Source: Burkholderiales bacterium (GTDB lineage: Bacteria; Pseudomonadota; Gammaproteobacteria; Burkholderiales; Casimicrobiaceae). From it: a stretch of 64,000 nucleotides of DNA. Both the position numbers and the translations under genes were made by a program. The notes under the pieces were generated by a model. The model was not told the origin of the DNA. It searched no databases and saw only the letters and a program-made list of their open reading frames with translations. The stretch's first letter is position 1; the number at the start of each line of letters is the position of its first letter. This document shows, piece by piece, positions 36,709 to 43,820 of the stretch. The stretch is taken from positions 99,285 to 163,284 of the forward strand of contig JADYZP010000045.1 in the NCBI GenBank assembly GCA_020853025.1. Reading direction: 5' to 3'.

Positions 36709-37304
36709 TCGCCGGTCGCACGCGCGCCGCGCTCGCGCGGTCGCGGCGCTTCTTCCAGCAAGCCTGCCATGCCACGGTGCAGATGCGCGGCGGCATCCGG
36801 AGCCTGGACCTCGATGACCTGCGAGATCGCCCAGGTTCGCTCCTGCGGCTGCATGTTTTCGGCGATGCGCTGGCCGAGATAGCGAAGAAAGCCGTAGTCG
36901 GGGCCCTCTTCGGTCCAGTCGAATTCCGCGCACTCCGCCGCAGCTTCGTTGACCCGTGCAATGAAGCGCGCCTTGACGTCAGCCGACGTCGCTGCACCCA
37001 GGAGATCGGCTTCGTTCTCGGCGAGGATCTCGCCGGCGCGGTTGGCGACGGCGGTGGTGAAGGCCACGCGCCATGCATCGTCGCCGCGCCGGTATGCGAG
37101 ACGATCTGCGCCCAGCGTCAGGAAGACCAGGAACTCGGTGACGAAGGCGAAATATTCGCGACCAGGCGGTAGCTCGTAGTGGGCGGAGCGCATCGTTTTC
37201 AGCGCGTCCTGCGCAGTGCGCCAGGCGATAAACGCCGCTGCGCCGGCGATTTCCTGCGGCGACTTCGTCCTGCCGGGCCGGAACCAGTGGTTCTTGATGC
37301 GCAT
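36705..37304 (-). CDS. Conserved hypothetical protein
   Basis: A 199-residue soluble, mostly helical protein starting MRIKNHWFRPGRTKSPQEIA. It has the recognisable stretch FAFVTEFLVFLTLGADRLAYRR near residue 55 and a C-terminal region mentioning GLRYLGQRIAENM-like sequence. I do not recognise a family. Its start overlaps the stop of the tandem TusA gene by one base, and its stop overlaps the dioxygenase start by four, so its expression is tied to both. Confidence 0.7.
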   Translation of the reverse strand: MRIKNHWFRPGRTKSPQEIAGAAAFIAWRTAQDALKTMRSAHYELPPGREYFAFVTEFLVFLTLGADRLAYRRGDDAWRVAFTTAVANRAGEILAENEADLLGAATSADVKARFIARVNEAAAECAEFDWTEEGPDYGFLRYLGQRIAENMQPQERTWAISQVIEVQAPDAAAHLHRGMAGLLEEAPRPRERGARATGE

Positions 37305-37792
37305 CAGGGACGGGCGATATAGAACTCGAATTCACCCGGGCCGATTTCGTCGGTCTCGAGCAGCCGGTAACCGGTCGCCTTCACCCAGTCGGCGACGTCG
37401 CCGGCGATTCCCGGGCAGTTGCTGACGAGTTTCAGCGATTCGCCCGCCTTCATGCTGCCGAGCAGTTTCTTCGCCTCGACGATCGGGCCGGGGCAGACGA
37501 CACCGCGCAGGTCGAGCACCGCGCTGGGTTGCAATTGCTGGGTGCGGCCGCGGCGGATATGGAACGCCTGGCTGCCGTCGGGCCTGCGTTCGGTGCGCGC
37601 GACCGTGTTGTCGGTGTACCGCGTCCAGGCGAAAAGGTCGTCCTGCGTGCCCGGACAGTCGGAAAAAAGCAGCAGCACCTCGCCCGGGCGCAAGTCGTCG
37701 ACAATTTTCTTGGCGCCGAGCAGCGGCGCCGGGCAGTGGGTGCCGCACATGTCAAGCGTCACTGTAGGTGGGGGAAGCGTGTCGTCGCTCAT
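37304..37792 (-). CDS. Tandem two-domain TusA-family protein
   Basis: The 162-residue protein contains two TusA-like domains in one chain. The first has LDMCGTHCPAPLLGAKK with the carrier cysteine at about residue 20; the second has LDLRGVVCPGPIVEAKK with the cysteine at about residue 100. Each also has a conserved CPG (SDCPGTQDD, SNCPGIAGD). Both carrier cysteines are kept, so two persulfides could be carried. Of two adjacent ATGs the second (37792) has better spacing from AGGAG. Most TusA proteins are single-domain, so the arrangement is unusual. Confidence 0.88.
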   Translation of the reverse strand: MSDDTLPPPTVTLDMCGTHCPAPLLGAKKIVDDLRPGEVLLLFSDCPGTQDDLFAWTRYTDNTVARTERRPDGSQAFHIRRGRTQQLQPSAVLDLRGVVCPGPIVEAKKLLGSMKAGESLKLVSNCPGIAGDVADWVKATGYRLLETDEIGPGEFEFYIARP

Positions 37793-37916
37793 CATCGTTC
37801 TCCTGCCGTCGGTTGCGACTCCGCAGTTCGCTCGCCGATGGCGAGTTCGATGCGTTCGATCGCGACTCCGATGCTACGCCTCTGCCTGTCGATCGCGGGC
37901 ATTTACCGCGTCCGCT

Positions 37917-38540
37917 TCAGGCGTCGGCGGCGGCGATCGCTTTCGCCGGGACGAAGACGCCCCAGCCGATACGCCGGTCGCCGCCAAGTCCCTCGCTCTG
38001 GATCCGCAGCGACTGCACCGGTGCGAGCCCGTGCAGCGCCAAGCCGAAACCAGCGATTTCGTGGTCCGCAGTGCGCGAGTGTCGCCGGCATCCCGCAATA
38101 ATGCCGCAGCCGATGCCGAGCCCGCGCAGCCAGCCGGCCACCGTGCTCTCGAACTGCGTCGGGTCATCGGACCCGGCGGCCACACGCAACGCGAACAGCG
38201 TGGCACTCGGCCGCAGCGCTCGCGGGCTTCCCGCGCCGACCTTCAGCATACTGCCGTCGACGTCGACCGTCGCGCCCTCCAGCTGCAGACTCTCGGCAAG
38301 ACGTGCCTGCGGCACGCGCAGCACGAGCTTCGTGCGCCGGGCGAGCAGCACGATGCCGTAGCTCGTCGGCGCGGTACGTAGAGGGTGAATCCCGCACAGC
38401 GCTTCGTCGGCAAGCCACGGCAGGCGCGCCTCGATGGCCAGCGACAGCGGCCACGCATGATCGGCAGGCAGGCTTGCGCCCTCGATGTCGAAGGCAACGT
38501 CGATGACAGGTGCGCCGGACAGCGTCAAGACTTCTCCCAT
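37917..38540 (-). CDS. Cas6/Cmx6-like (type I-MYXAN) protein without a CRISPR system
   Basis: This 207-residue protein resembles the Cas6/Cmx6 RAMP family, whose CRISPR members cut precursor crRNA. Matching features, from memory of the family, are LPADHAWPLSLAIEARLPWL near residue 24, GIHPLRT near residue 51 with a possible catalytic His, RRTKLVLRVP near residue 68, and the C-terminal glycine-rich loop GLGGDRRIGWGVFVPAK near residue 184. No other cas gene and no repeat array is visible in the window. It sits between a tandem TusA and a small gene in a unit divergent from dsrA, so a role outside CRISPR is likely. RNA cleavage is inferred, not shown. Confidence 0.75.
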   Translation of the reverse strand: MGEVLTLSGAPVIDVAFDIEGASLPADHAWPLSLAIEARLPWLADEALCGIHPLRTAPTSYGIVLLARRTKLVLRVPQARLAESLQLEGATVDVDGSMLKVGAGSPRALRPSATLFALRVAAGSDDPTQFESTVAGWLRGLGIGCGIIAGCRRHSRTADHEIAGFGLALHGLAPVQSLRIQSEGLGGDRRIGWGVFVPAKAIAAADA

Positions 38541-38558
38541 GCGCGCCTCGCAGTTGCG

Positions 38559-38825
38559 TCAACTGATCGGACTGTCGTCCGTGGCGTCCTGCACATCGGC
38601 CCAGCGACGCATCGCCGCGCTCCACTGGCGCGCGGTCGCGGCATCGATGTCGAAGATCGTGAATCGAGCTTTTTCGCGAATCCGGATCCGCAGCAGGCGG
38701 ATGCCGCCGGCATCGTGGAGCACATCCTGGAGTTCGATGTCCTGGCCGCCGAGCGGCACGGTGAACCGGTCGAGCGGGAGGATTTGCATGGTCGCGTTGT
38801 CGCCAAGCTGAAGGCCGGTGGCCAC
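38559..38825 (-). CDS. Small hypothetical protein, first gene of the minus-strand unit
   Basis: An 88-residue protein with a beta-rich middle (MQILPLDRFTVPLGGQDIELQDV) and a short C-terminal helix (AATARQWSAAMRRWADV). No family is recognised. The start is taken as a GTG at 38825 because GGAGG lies nine bases before it; the in-frame ATG at 38789 is the alternative. It is followed by the Cas6-like gene after 18 bases and is divergent from dsrA, sharing a 250-base upstream region with it. Confidence 0.65.
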   Translation of the reverse strand: MATGLQLGDNATMQILPLDRFTVPLGGQDIELQDVLHDAGGIRLLRIRIREKARFTIFDIDAATARQWSAAMRRWADVQDATDDSPIS

Positions 38826-38880
38826 GTGGCCGAGCCTCCGCGCGGAAGGTCTATTGGGCGATTTTAACGCGTTGCCCGTC

Positions 38881-38913
38881 CATAATCATCGGGAGGTAGG
38901 CGCTCATACTCCC
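38881..38913. promoter_or_regulatory. CATAAT and inverted GGAGGTA/TACTCCC boxes between dsrA and its divergent unit
   Basis: The dsrA-facing intergenic region contains CATAAT (38881-38886), a possible -10, and then GGAGGTA (38892-38898) and TACTCCC (38907-38913) as an imperfect inverted pair with an eight-base spacer. The heptamers resemble NarL-family half-sites. The dsrA start is 160 bases further on, so a long leader is possible. Confidence 0.3.
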
Positions 38914-39075
38914 TCCGGGTGATTCCCGCGGCACGCCATCGGGCTTATCCAGGCTAACCGGCCGGGGTGATGGCGCCGGTAGCCGCGAACGTCGTATCAT
39001 CACGTGCGGCCTCTATGCAGCGGTTTGAGCGGCCGCGCGATGGTTTCGTGAAGTCGTGCCGAGGAGGAGGAATCC

Positions 39076-40371
39076 ATGACCAAAGCGATGTATCCGACAC
39101 CGATGCTCGACCAGCTCGAAAGCGGACCGTGGCCCAGCTTCGTCACCGGCCTGAAGCGCCTGGCCGAGGACAAGGACTACGTGGTCGACCTCCTGGGTCA
39201 GCTCGAGCTTTCCTACAAGACGCGCAAGGGCTATTGGAAGGGCGGCACCGTCGGCGTCTATGGCTACGGCGGCGGCGTCATCCCGCGCTTCACCGAGGCG
39301 AAGGATGCCGACAACAAGCCGCTGTTCCCGAATGCTGCCGAGTTCCACACGCTGCGGGTGATGCCTCCGGCCGGCATGCACTACAACACCGACATCCTGC
39401 GCAAGATGACCGACATCTGGGAAAAGCACGGCTCCGGGCTGATCGCCTTTCACGGACAGTCCGGCGACATCATGTTCCAGGGCGCGACCAGCGAAGGCGT
39501 GCAGCCGGCCTTCGACGCCATCAACGAACTCGGCTTCGACCTGGGTGGCGCAGGTCCTGCCGTGCGCACGTCGATGTCCTGCGTCGGCGCCGCGCGCTGC
39601 GAGCAGTCGTGCTACGACGAGGCGACCGCGCACCGTACCGTGATCAACAGCTTCCTCGACGACATCCACCGTCCATCGCTTCCCTACAAGTTCAAGTTCA
39701 AGTTCAGCGGCTGTCCGAACGACTGCATGAATTCGATACAGCGTGCCGACATGGCGGTCATCGGCACCTGGCGCGACAACATTCGCACCGACGAGGCGCT
39801 GGCGCGCAAGTGGTTCGCCAAGCACGGGATGAACGAGCTGGTCAACGATGTCGTCGCGCGCTGCCCGACCAAGGCGATCAGATTGAAGGAATTGGGCGAA
39901 CTCGAGCCGGGCGACTCGGTATCGACCGTCGCTGTCAGCGATACGCATGGCCTGGAAATCGACAATCACGATTGCGTGCGCTGCATGCACTGCATCAACG
40001 TGATGACCGGCGCGCTCGCGCCGGGCAAGGACAAGGGCGCGACGATCCTGGTCGGCGGCAAGCGCACGTTGAAAATCGGCGACCTGATGGGTACGGTGGT
40101 CGTGCCGTTCATGAAGCTCGAAACCGACGAGGACCGCGCCAAGCTGGTCGAGCTGGGGCAGCAGGTCATCGACTTCTTCGCGGAGAATGCGCTCGAGCAC
40201 GAGCGCACCGGCGAAATGATCGAGCGCATCGGCATCGTCAACTTCCTGGATGCGATCGGCATCGAGGTCGACCCGAGCATGGTCTCCTCGCCGCGTACCA
40301 ATCCCTACGTGCGGATGGACGGCTGGGACGAGGAGGTCGCGAAGATCAACGCGAGGAAACAGGTCGCCTGA
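39076..40371 (+). CDS. dsrA: Reverse dissimilatory sulfite reductase alpha subunit
   Basis: DsrA pairs with DsrB in an alpha2beta2 sirohaem enzyme that, in sulfur oxidisers, releases sulfite from sulfane sulfur on DsrC. The 431-residue protein shows the sirohaem-[4Fe-4S] ligands as CVGAARC near residue 172 and CPNDC near residue 215, and an inserted ferredoxin domain with CVRCMHC near residue 300. GGAGGAGGAA stands just before the ATG. The locus lacks dsrD and has dsrEFH and dsrL, which marks the oxidative branch. Confidence 0.98.
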   Translation: MTKAMYPTPMLDQLESGPWPSFVTGLKRLAEDKDYVVDLLGQLELSYKTRKGYWKGGTVGVYGYGGGVIPRFTEAKDADNKPLFPNAAEFHTLRVMPPAGMHYNTDILRKMTDIWEKHGSGLIAFHGQSGDIMFQGATSEGVQPAFDAINELGFDLGGAGPAVRTSMSCVGAARCEQSCYDEATAHRTVINSFLDDIHRPSLPYKFKFKFSGCPNDCMNSIQRADMAVIGTWRDNIRTDEALARKWFAKHGMNELVNDVVARCPTKAIRLKELGELEPGDSVSTVAVSDTHGLEIDNHDCVRCMHCINVMTGALAPGKDKGATILVGGKRTLKIGDLMGTVVVPFMKLETDEDRAKLVELGQQVIDFFAENALEHERTGEMIERIGIVNFLDAIGIEVDPSMVSSPRTNPYVRMDGWDEEVAKINARKQVA

Positions 40372-40394
40372 AGAAGGCGAACGGGCAAGTGTGA

Positions 40395-40422
40395 CGCAGC
40401 CTTCAAGGGTCCGAAGGGTGCG
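40395..40422 (+). other. Intercistronic stem-loop between dsrA and dsrB
   Basis: CGCAGCCTTC (40395-40404) and GAAGGGTGCG (40413-40422) form a ten-base stem with one G-G mismatch and an eight-base loop, about 23 bases after the dsrA stop. It lies in an unusually long 126-base gap before dsrB. Without a T-run it is more likely an mRNA stability or processing element than a terminator. Confidence 0.5.
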
Positions 40423-40497
40423 TTGCACAAGCGATCGAATGCGGCCGGCGCAAGACCGTTTGACGCGTGGCCAAAGGTGCAAGGAGGTCGAGTAAAG

Positions 40498-41574
40498 ATG
40501 AGCCAACCCCAGATGCGGCGCGCGGTCGAAAGCGGCGTGCCCGACAACCGGCAGTTCCTGCACCCGCTGCTGATCAAGAATTACGGCAACTGGAAGTACC
40601 ACGACCGTCCGCGCCCCGGCGTGCTGCACCACGTCTCGCACTCCGGCGACGAGGTGTGGACGGTGCGCGCCGGCACGCAGCGGCAGATGGACGTGCATAC
40701 GATCCGGCGGCTTTGCGACATCGCCGACAAGTACGCCGAAAGCCACGTCCGCTTCACGATTCGCTCGAACATCGAGTTCATGGTGTCGTCGTTCGACAAG
40801 GTCGGTCCACTGATCGCCGAACTCGAGGCGAAGGGTTTTCCCGTCGGCGGTACCGGCAACTCGGTGTCGATGATCTCGCACACGCAGGGCTGGCTGCACT
40901 GTGACATTCCGGGCACCGATGCGTCCTGCGCGGTCAAGGCGCTGATGGACGAGCTGGTCGACGAATTTCGAAACGAGCAGATGCCCAACCGCGTGCACAT
41001 GTCGACGTCGTGCTGCGAGATCAACTGCGGCGGACAGGCGGACATCGCGATCATCATCCAGCACACCAAGCCGCCGAAGATCAACCACGACCTGGTCGCC
41101 AACGTCTGCGAAAGGCCCACGGTGGTCGCGCGCTGCCCGGTTGCAGCGATCCGCCCGGCACTGGTCAACGGCAAACCGTCGCTCGAAGTCGACGAGAAGA
41201 AGTGCATCTGCTGCGGCGCCTGCTATCCGCCATGTCCACCGATGCAGATCAACGACCCCGAGCACTCGAAGTTCGCGATCTGGGTCGGCGGCAAGAACTC
41301 CAACGCCCGCGCCAAGCCGACGTTCATGAAAATGGTCGCCGCGGGAATCCCCAATAATCCGCCGCGCTGGCCGGAGGTCTCCGAGGTCGTCAAGCGCATT
41401 CTCCGCGTCTACAAGGCGGACGCACGGGCGTGGGAGCGGATGTCCGACTGGATCGAGCGCATTGGCTGGCCGCGCTTCTTCGAAAAGACGGAGCTGCCGT
41501 TCACCAAATACCTGGTCGACGACTGGCGTGGTGCACGCGCGAACCTGAACGCGTCGACGCACATCCGCTTCTAG
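40498..41574 (+). CDS. dsrB: Reverse dissimilatory sulfite reductase beta subunit
   Basis: DsrB is the second subunit of the sirohaem sulfite reductase and holds the catalytically active haem in characterised enzymes. The 358-residue protein has TSCCEINCGGQADIA near residue 172, the further ligand region CERPTVVARCPVAAI near residue 205, and a ferredoxin insert CICCGACYPPCPPM near residue 240. ATG 40498 is preceded by AAGGAGG. dsrE starts one base after its stop. Confidence 0.98.
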   Translation: MSQPQMRRAVESGVPDNRQFLHPLLIKNYGNWKYHDRPRPGVLHHVSHSGDEVWTVRAGTQRQMDVHTIRRLCDIADKYAESHVRFTIRSNIEFMVSSFDKVGPLIAELEAKGFPVGGTGNSVSMISHTQGWLHCDIPGTDASCAVKALMDELVDEFRNEQMPNRVHMSTSCCEINCGGQADIAIIIQHTKPPKINHDLVANVCERPTVVARCPVAAIRPALVNGKPSLEVDEKKCICCGACYPPCPPMQINDPEHSKFAIWVGGKNSNARAKPTFMKMVAAGIPNNPPRWPEVSEVVKRILRVYKADARAWERMSDWIERIGWPRFFEKTELPFTKYLVDDWRGARANLNASTHIRF

Positions 41575-41575
41575 A

Positions 41576-41935
41576 ATGAAATTCGGCATCCAGATCAACG
41601 AAGGCCCGTACCAGCGGCAGGCCAGTGACTCCGCGTATCTGTTCTGCAAGGCGGTGTTGGCGAAGGGACACGAAATCCACCGCGTGTTCTTCTACCACGA
41701 CGGCGTCAACAACGCGTCGCGGCTGACCGAGCCGCCGCAGGACGACCGCAATATCGTCGCCCGCTGGTCGAAGCTGGCCGCCGACCATGGCGTCGATCTG
41801 GTCGTCTGCGTGGCCGCGGCGCTGCGGCGCGGAATCAAGGACGAGAACCTGGCGCCGGGATTCCGTATTTCGGGACTTGGGCAGCTGGTCGAGTGCGGCA
41901 TCCAGGCCGATCGCCTGGTCGTTTTCGGCGACTAG
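41576..41935 (+). CDS. dsrE: DsrE, sulfurtransferase subunit of DsrEFH
   Basis: DsrEFH is a cytoplasmic hexameric sulfurtransferase that passes sulfur to DsrC. This 119-residue DsrE starts MKFGIQINEGPYQRQASDSA and carries the active cysteine at residue 78 in VVCVAAALRRG, the same position as in the characterised Allochromatium protein. Presence of dsrEFH is diagnostic for sulfur oxidisers as opposed to sulfate reducers. Confidence 0.96.
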   Translation: MKFGIQINEGPYQRQASDSAYLFCKAVLAKGHEIHRVFFYHDGVNNASRLTEPPQDDRNIVARWSKLAADHGVDLVVCVAAALRRGIKDENLAPGFRISGLGQLVECGIQADRLVVFGD

Positions 41936-41950
41936 CCGCCGGGGCCCGTC

Positions 41951-42322
41951 ATGTCCGAGGGAATCACCAAGAAGTTCATGTTCGTCAACCGCACGGCGCC
42001 TTACGGCTCGATCTACGCGCTCGAATCGCTCGAGGTCGTGCTGATCACAGCGGCCTTCGACCAGGACGTCAGCGTCGTCTTCATCGATGACGGTGTCTGG
42101 CAGCTGAAGAAGGGGCAGCAGACCAAGGGCATCGAGACCAAGAACTTTTCGCCGACCTACCGCGCGCTCGAAGGTTACGACGTCGAGAAGCTGTACGTCG
42201 ATCGGGAATCGCTGGCGGCGCGCGGACTGACCGAAGAAGACCTGCTGGTCGACGTCGTGGTGATGGACGCCGACGAACTCGGCAAGCTGATGGCGGAGCA
42301 GGACGTCATCCTCTCCTTCTGA
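41951..42322 (+). CDS. dsrF: DsrF, subunit of DsrEFH
   Basis: The 123-residue DsrF belongs to the DsrE/F-like fold and shows FMFVNRTAPYGSIYALESLEV near residue 9. It contains no cysteine at all, which agrees with the structural rather than catalytic role of DsrF in the hexamer. It lies 15 bases after dsrE and 10 before dsrH. Confidence 0.95.
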   Translation: MSEGITKKFMFVNRTAPYGSIYALESLEVVLITAAFDQDVSVVFIDDGVWQLKKGQQTKGIETKNFSPTYRALEGYDVEKLYVDRESLAARGLTEEDLLVDVVVMDADELGKLMAEQDVILSF

Positions 42323-42332
42323 GCCGGACAAG

Positions 42333-42635
42333 ATGCCGATACTGAACATCGTCAACAAGTCGCCGCTCGAACGCAACGCGCTTGCGTCGTGCCTGCGTAT
42401 CGCGGCGCCTGGCGCTCTGCTGCTGATCGAGGATGCCGTGTACGCGGCGACGCGCGGCACTTCCACCGAGGCGGAGATCACCACTGCGCTTTCAAAGTTT
42501 CGCATTTACGCGCTGCTGCCCGACCTGCAGGCGCGCGCCGTCGCCGATCGCGTGATCGACGGCGTGGCCACCATCGACTACGAAGGTTTTGTCGACCTGG
42601 TGGCGGAGCACTCCGCCTGCCAGTCGTGGCTGTGA
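42333..42635 (+). CDS. dsrH: DsrH, subunit of DsrEFH
   Basis: DsrH is the smallest subunit of the DsrEFH sulfurtransferase and belongs to the DsrH/TusB family. The 100-residue protein begins MPILNIVNKSPLERNALASC, with the conserved cysteine at residue 20, and the LLLIEDAVYAA motif follows near residue 30. It completes the dsrEFH triplet just before dsrC. Confidence 0.95.
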   Translation: MPILNIVNKSPLERNALASCLRIAAPGALLLIEDAVYAATRGTSTEAEITTALSKFRIYALLPDLQARAVADRVIDGVATIDYEGFVDLVAEHSACQSWL

Positions 42636-42682
42636 CGGACGGTACCGCCGTTTCCATTGCAATTCTTCCTTAGGAGATCCGC

Positions 42683-43018
42683 ATGTCCACCATCGAAGTC
42701 AACGGCAAGAGTTTCGAAACCGACGAGGAAGGCTACCTCGTCAACCTGTCCGACTGGAACGAGGACGTCGCCAACCACATCGCGGGCACCGAGAACGTCG
42801 AGATGTCGCAGAACCACTGGGAAGTGGTCAACTTTCTGCGCAAGTACTACGACGAATATCAGATCGCGCCGGCTGTCCGCGTGCTGACCAAGGCGATCGG
42901 CAAGACGCTCGGGCCGGAAAAAGGCAACAGCGCGTACCTCTACGAGCTCTTCCCCTACGGGCCGGCCAAGCAGGCGTGCAAGATCGCCGGCCTGCCCAAG
43001 CCCACCGGTTGCGTGTAG
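42683..43018 (+). CDS. dsrC: DsrC sulfur carrier
   Basis: DsrC is the substrate-carrying partner of DsrAB. The 111-residue protein has the two conserved C-terminal cysteines, Cys99 (AKQACKIAG) and the penultimate Cys110 (PTGCV), on the flexible arm that holds the sulfur as a persulfide or trisulfide. The N-terminus MSTIEVNGKSFETDEEGYL is typical. A TTAGGAG ribosome site precedes it, fitting high expression. Its stop is 49 bases before dsrM. Confidence 0.97.
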   Translation: MSTIEVNGKSFETDEEGYLVNLSDWNEDVANHIAGTENVEMSQNHWEVVNFLRKYYDEYQIAPAVRVLTKAIGKTLGPEKGNSAYLYELFPYGPAKQACKIAGLPKPTGCV

Positions 43019-43067
43019 TCGGCGCCGCCCGTCGCGCAGCCAAGCTTCGCCTCCAGATGTCGAAGCC

Positions 43068-43802
43068 ATGACGCCCGCGACGATCGCCTTCGCCATCGCG
43101 TTCTACGTCGCGTTCCTGGTGCTGGTGCTGGGCACCGGCTACCGCATCTACGGCTACCTGCGGGTGCCGGCGCCGCTGAAGATCCCCACCACACCGGCGC
43201 CGACCACGCGCGGCGGCGTGGTGTTGCGGCTCACGCGCGAGGTGCTGTTCTTCGAGAGCCTGTTCAAGGCTGGCCTCTGGCTGTGGCTGTGCGGATGGCT
43301 GTTCCACGCCGGACTGGCGCTGGTGCTGGCGCGGCATCTGCGCTATTTCACCGAGCCGGTATGGGCGTGGGTGGTGTTCCTGCAGCCTTTCGGCATCTAC
43401 GCCGGCTTCGCGCTTGCTGCGGGCCTGGCCGGCCTGTGGCTGCGGCGCGTCTTCGTCGCACGCGTTCGCTACATTTCGACGCCGTCGGACCACCTGATGC
43501 TGGCGCTGCTGCTGGCGATCGCACTGTCCGGGCTCGCGATGAAGTTCGGCGCGCACACCGACATCGTCGCGGTCAAGAGGTTCTTCCTCGGGCTCATGTA
43601 TTTTGACGTCCAGCCGCTGCCGGCGGACCTACTGCTGTATGCGCATCTGGTGCTCGTGGTCCTGCTGATGCTGGTGTTTCCGTTCAGCAAGCTTCTGCAC
43701 GCACCGGGTGTGTTCTTCTCGCCGTCGCGCAACCAGGTCGACGATCCGCGCGAACATCGCCATCTCGCCCCGTGGGCGGCGCGGCTCGATCCCAAGCTCT
43801 AG
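43068..43802 (+). CDS. dsrM: DsrM, haem b membrane subunit of DsrMKJOP
   Basis: DsrM is the NarI-like membrane cytochrome b of the DsrMKJOP complex and passes electrons between DsrK and the quinone pool. The 244-residue protein has about five membrane helices with several histidines suitable as haem ligands (for example LFHAGLALVLARHLRYF near residue 82 and YAHLVLVVLLM near residue 190). Length and position before dsrK match the family. Confidence 0.94.
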   Translation: MTPATIAFAIAFYVAFLVLVLGTGYRIYGYLRVPAPLKIPTTPAPTTRGGVVLRLTREVLFFESLFKAGLWLWLCGWLFHAGLALVLARHLRYFTEPVWAWVVFLQPFGIYAGFALAAGLAGLWLRRVFVARVRYISTPSDHLMLALLLAIALSGLAMKFGAHTDIVAVKRFFLGLMYFDVQPLPADLLLYAHLVLVVLLMLVFPFSKLLHAPGVFFSPSRNQVDDPREHRHLAPWAARLDPKL

Positions 43803-43820
43803 ATTCAATGCGGACTCGAC

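Noticed and set aside
37917..38540. A CRISPR-Cas locus suggested by the Cas6-like gene
   Set aside because: No direct repeat array and no other cas gene was seen on either strand in this window, so only the single Cas6-like gene is reported.
39013..41649. 878-codon open frame on the minus strand across dsrA-dsrB
   Set aside because: It is antisense to two unambiguous sulfite reductase genes, has no ribosome site or domain, and its composition follows the codon bias of the other strand.
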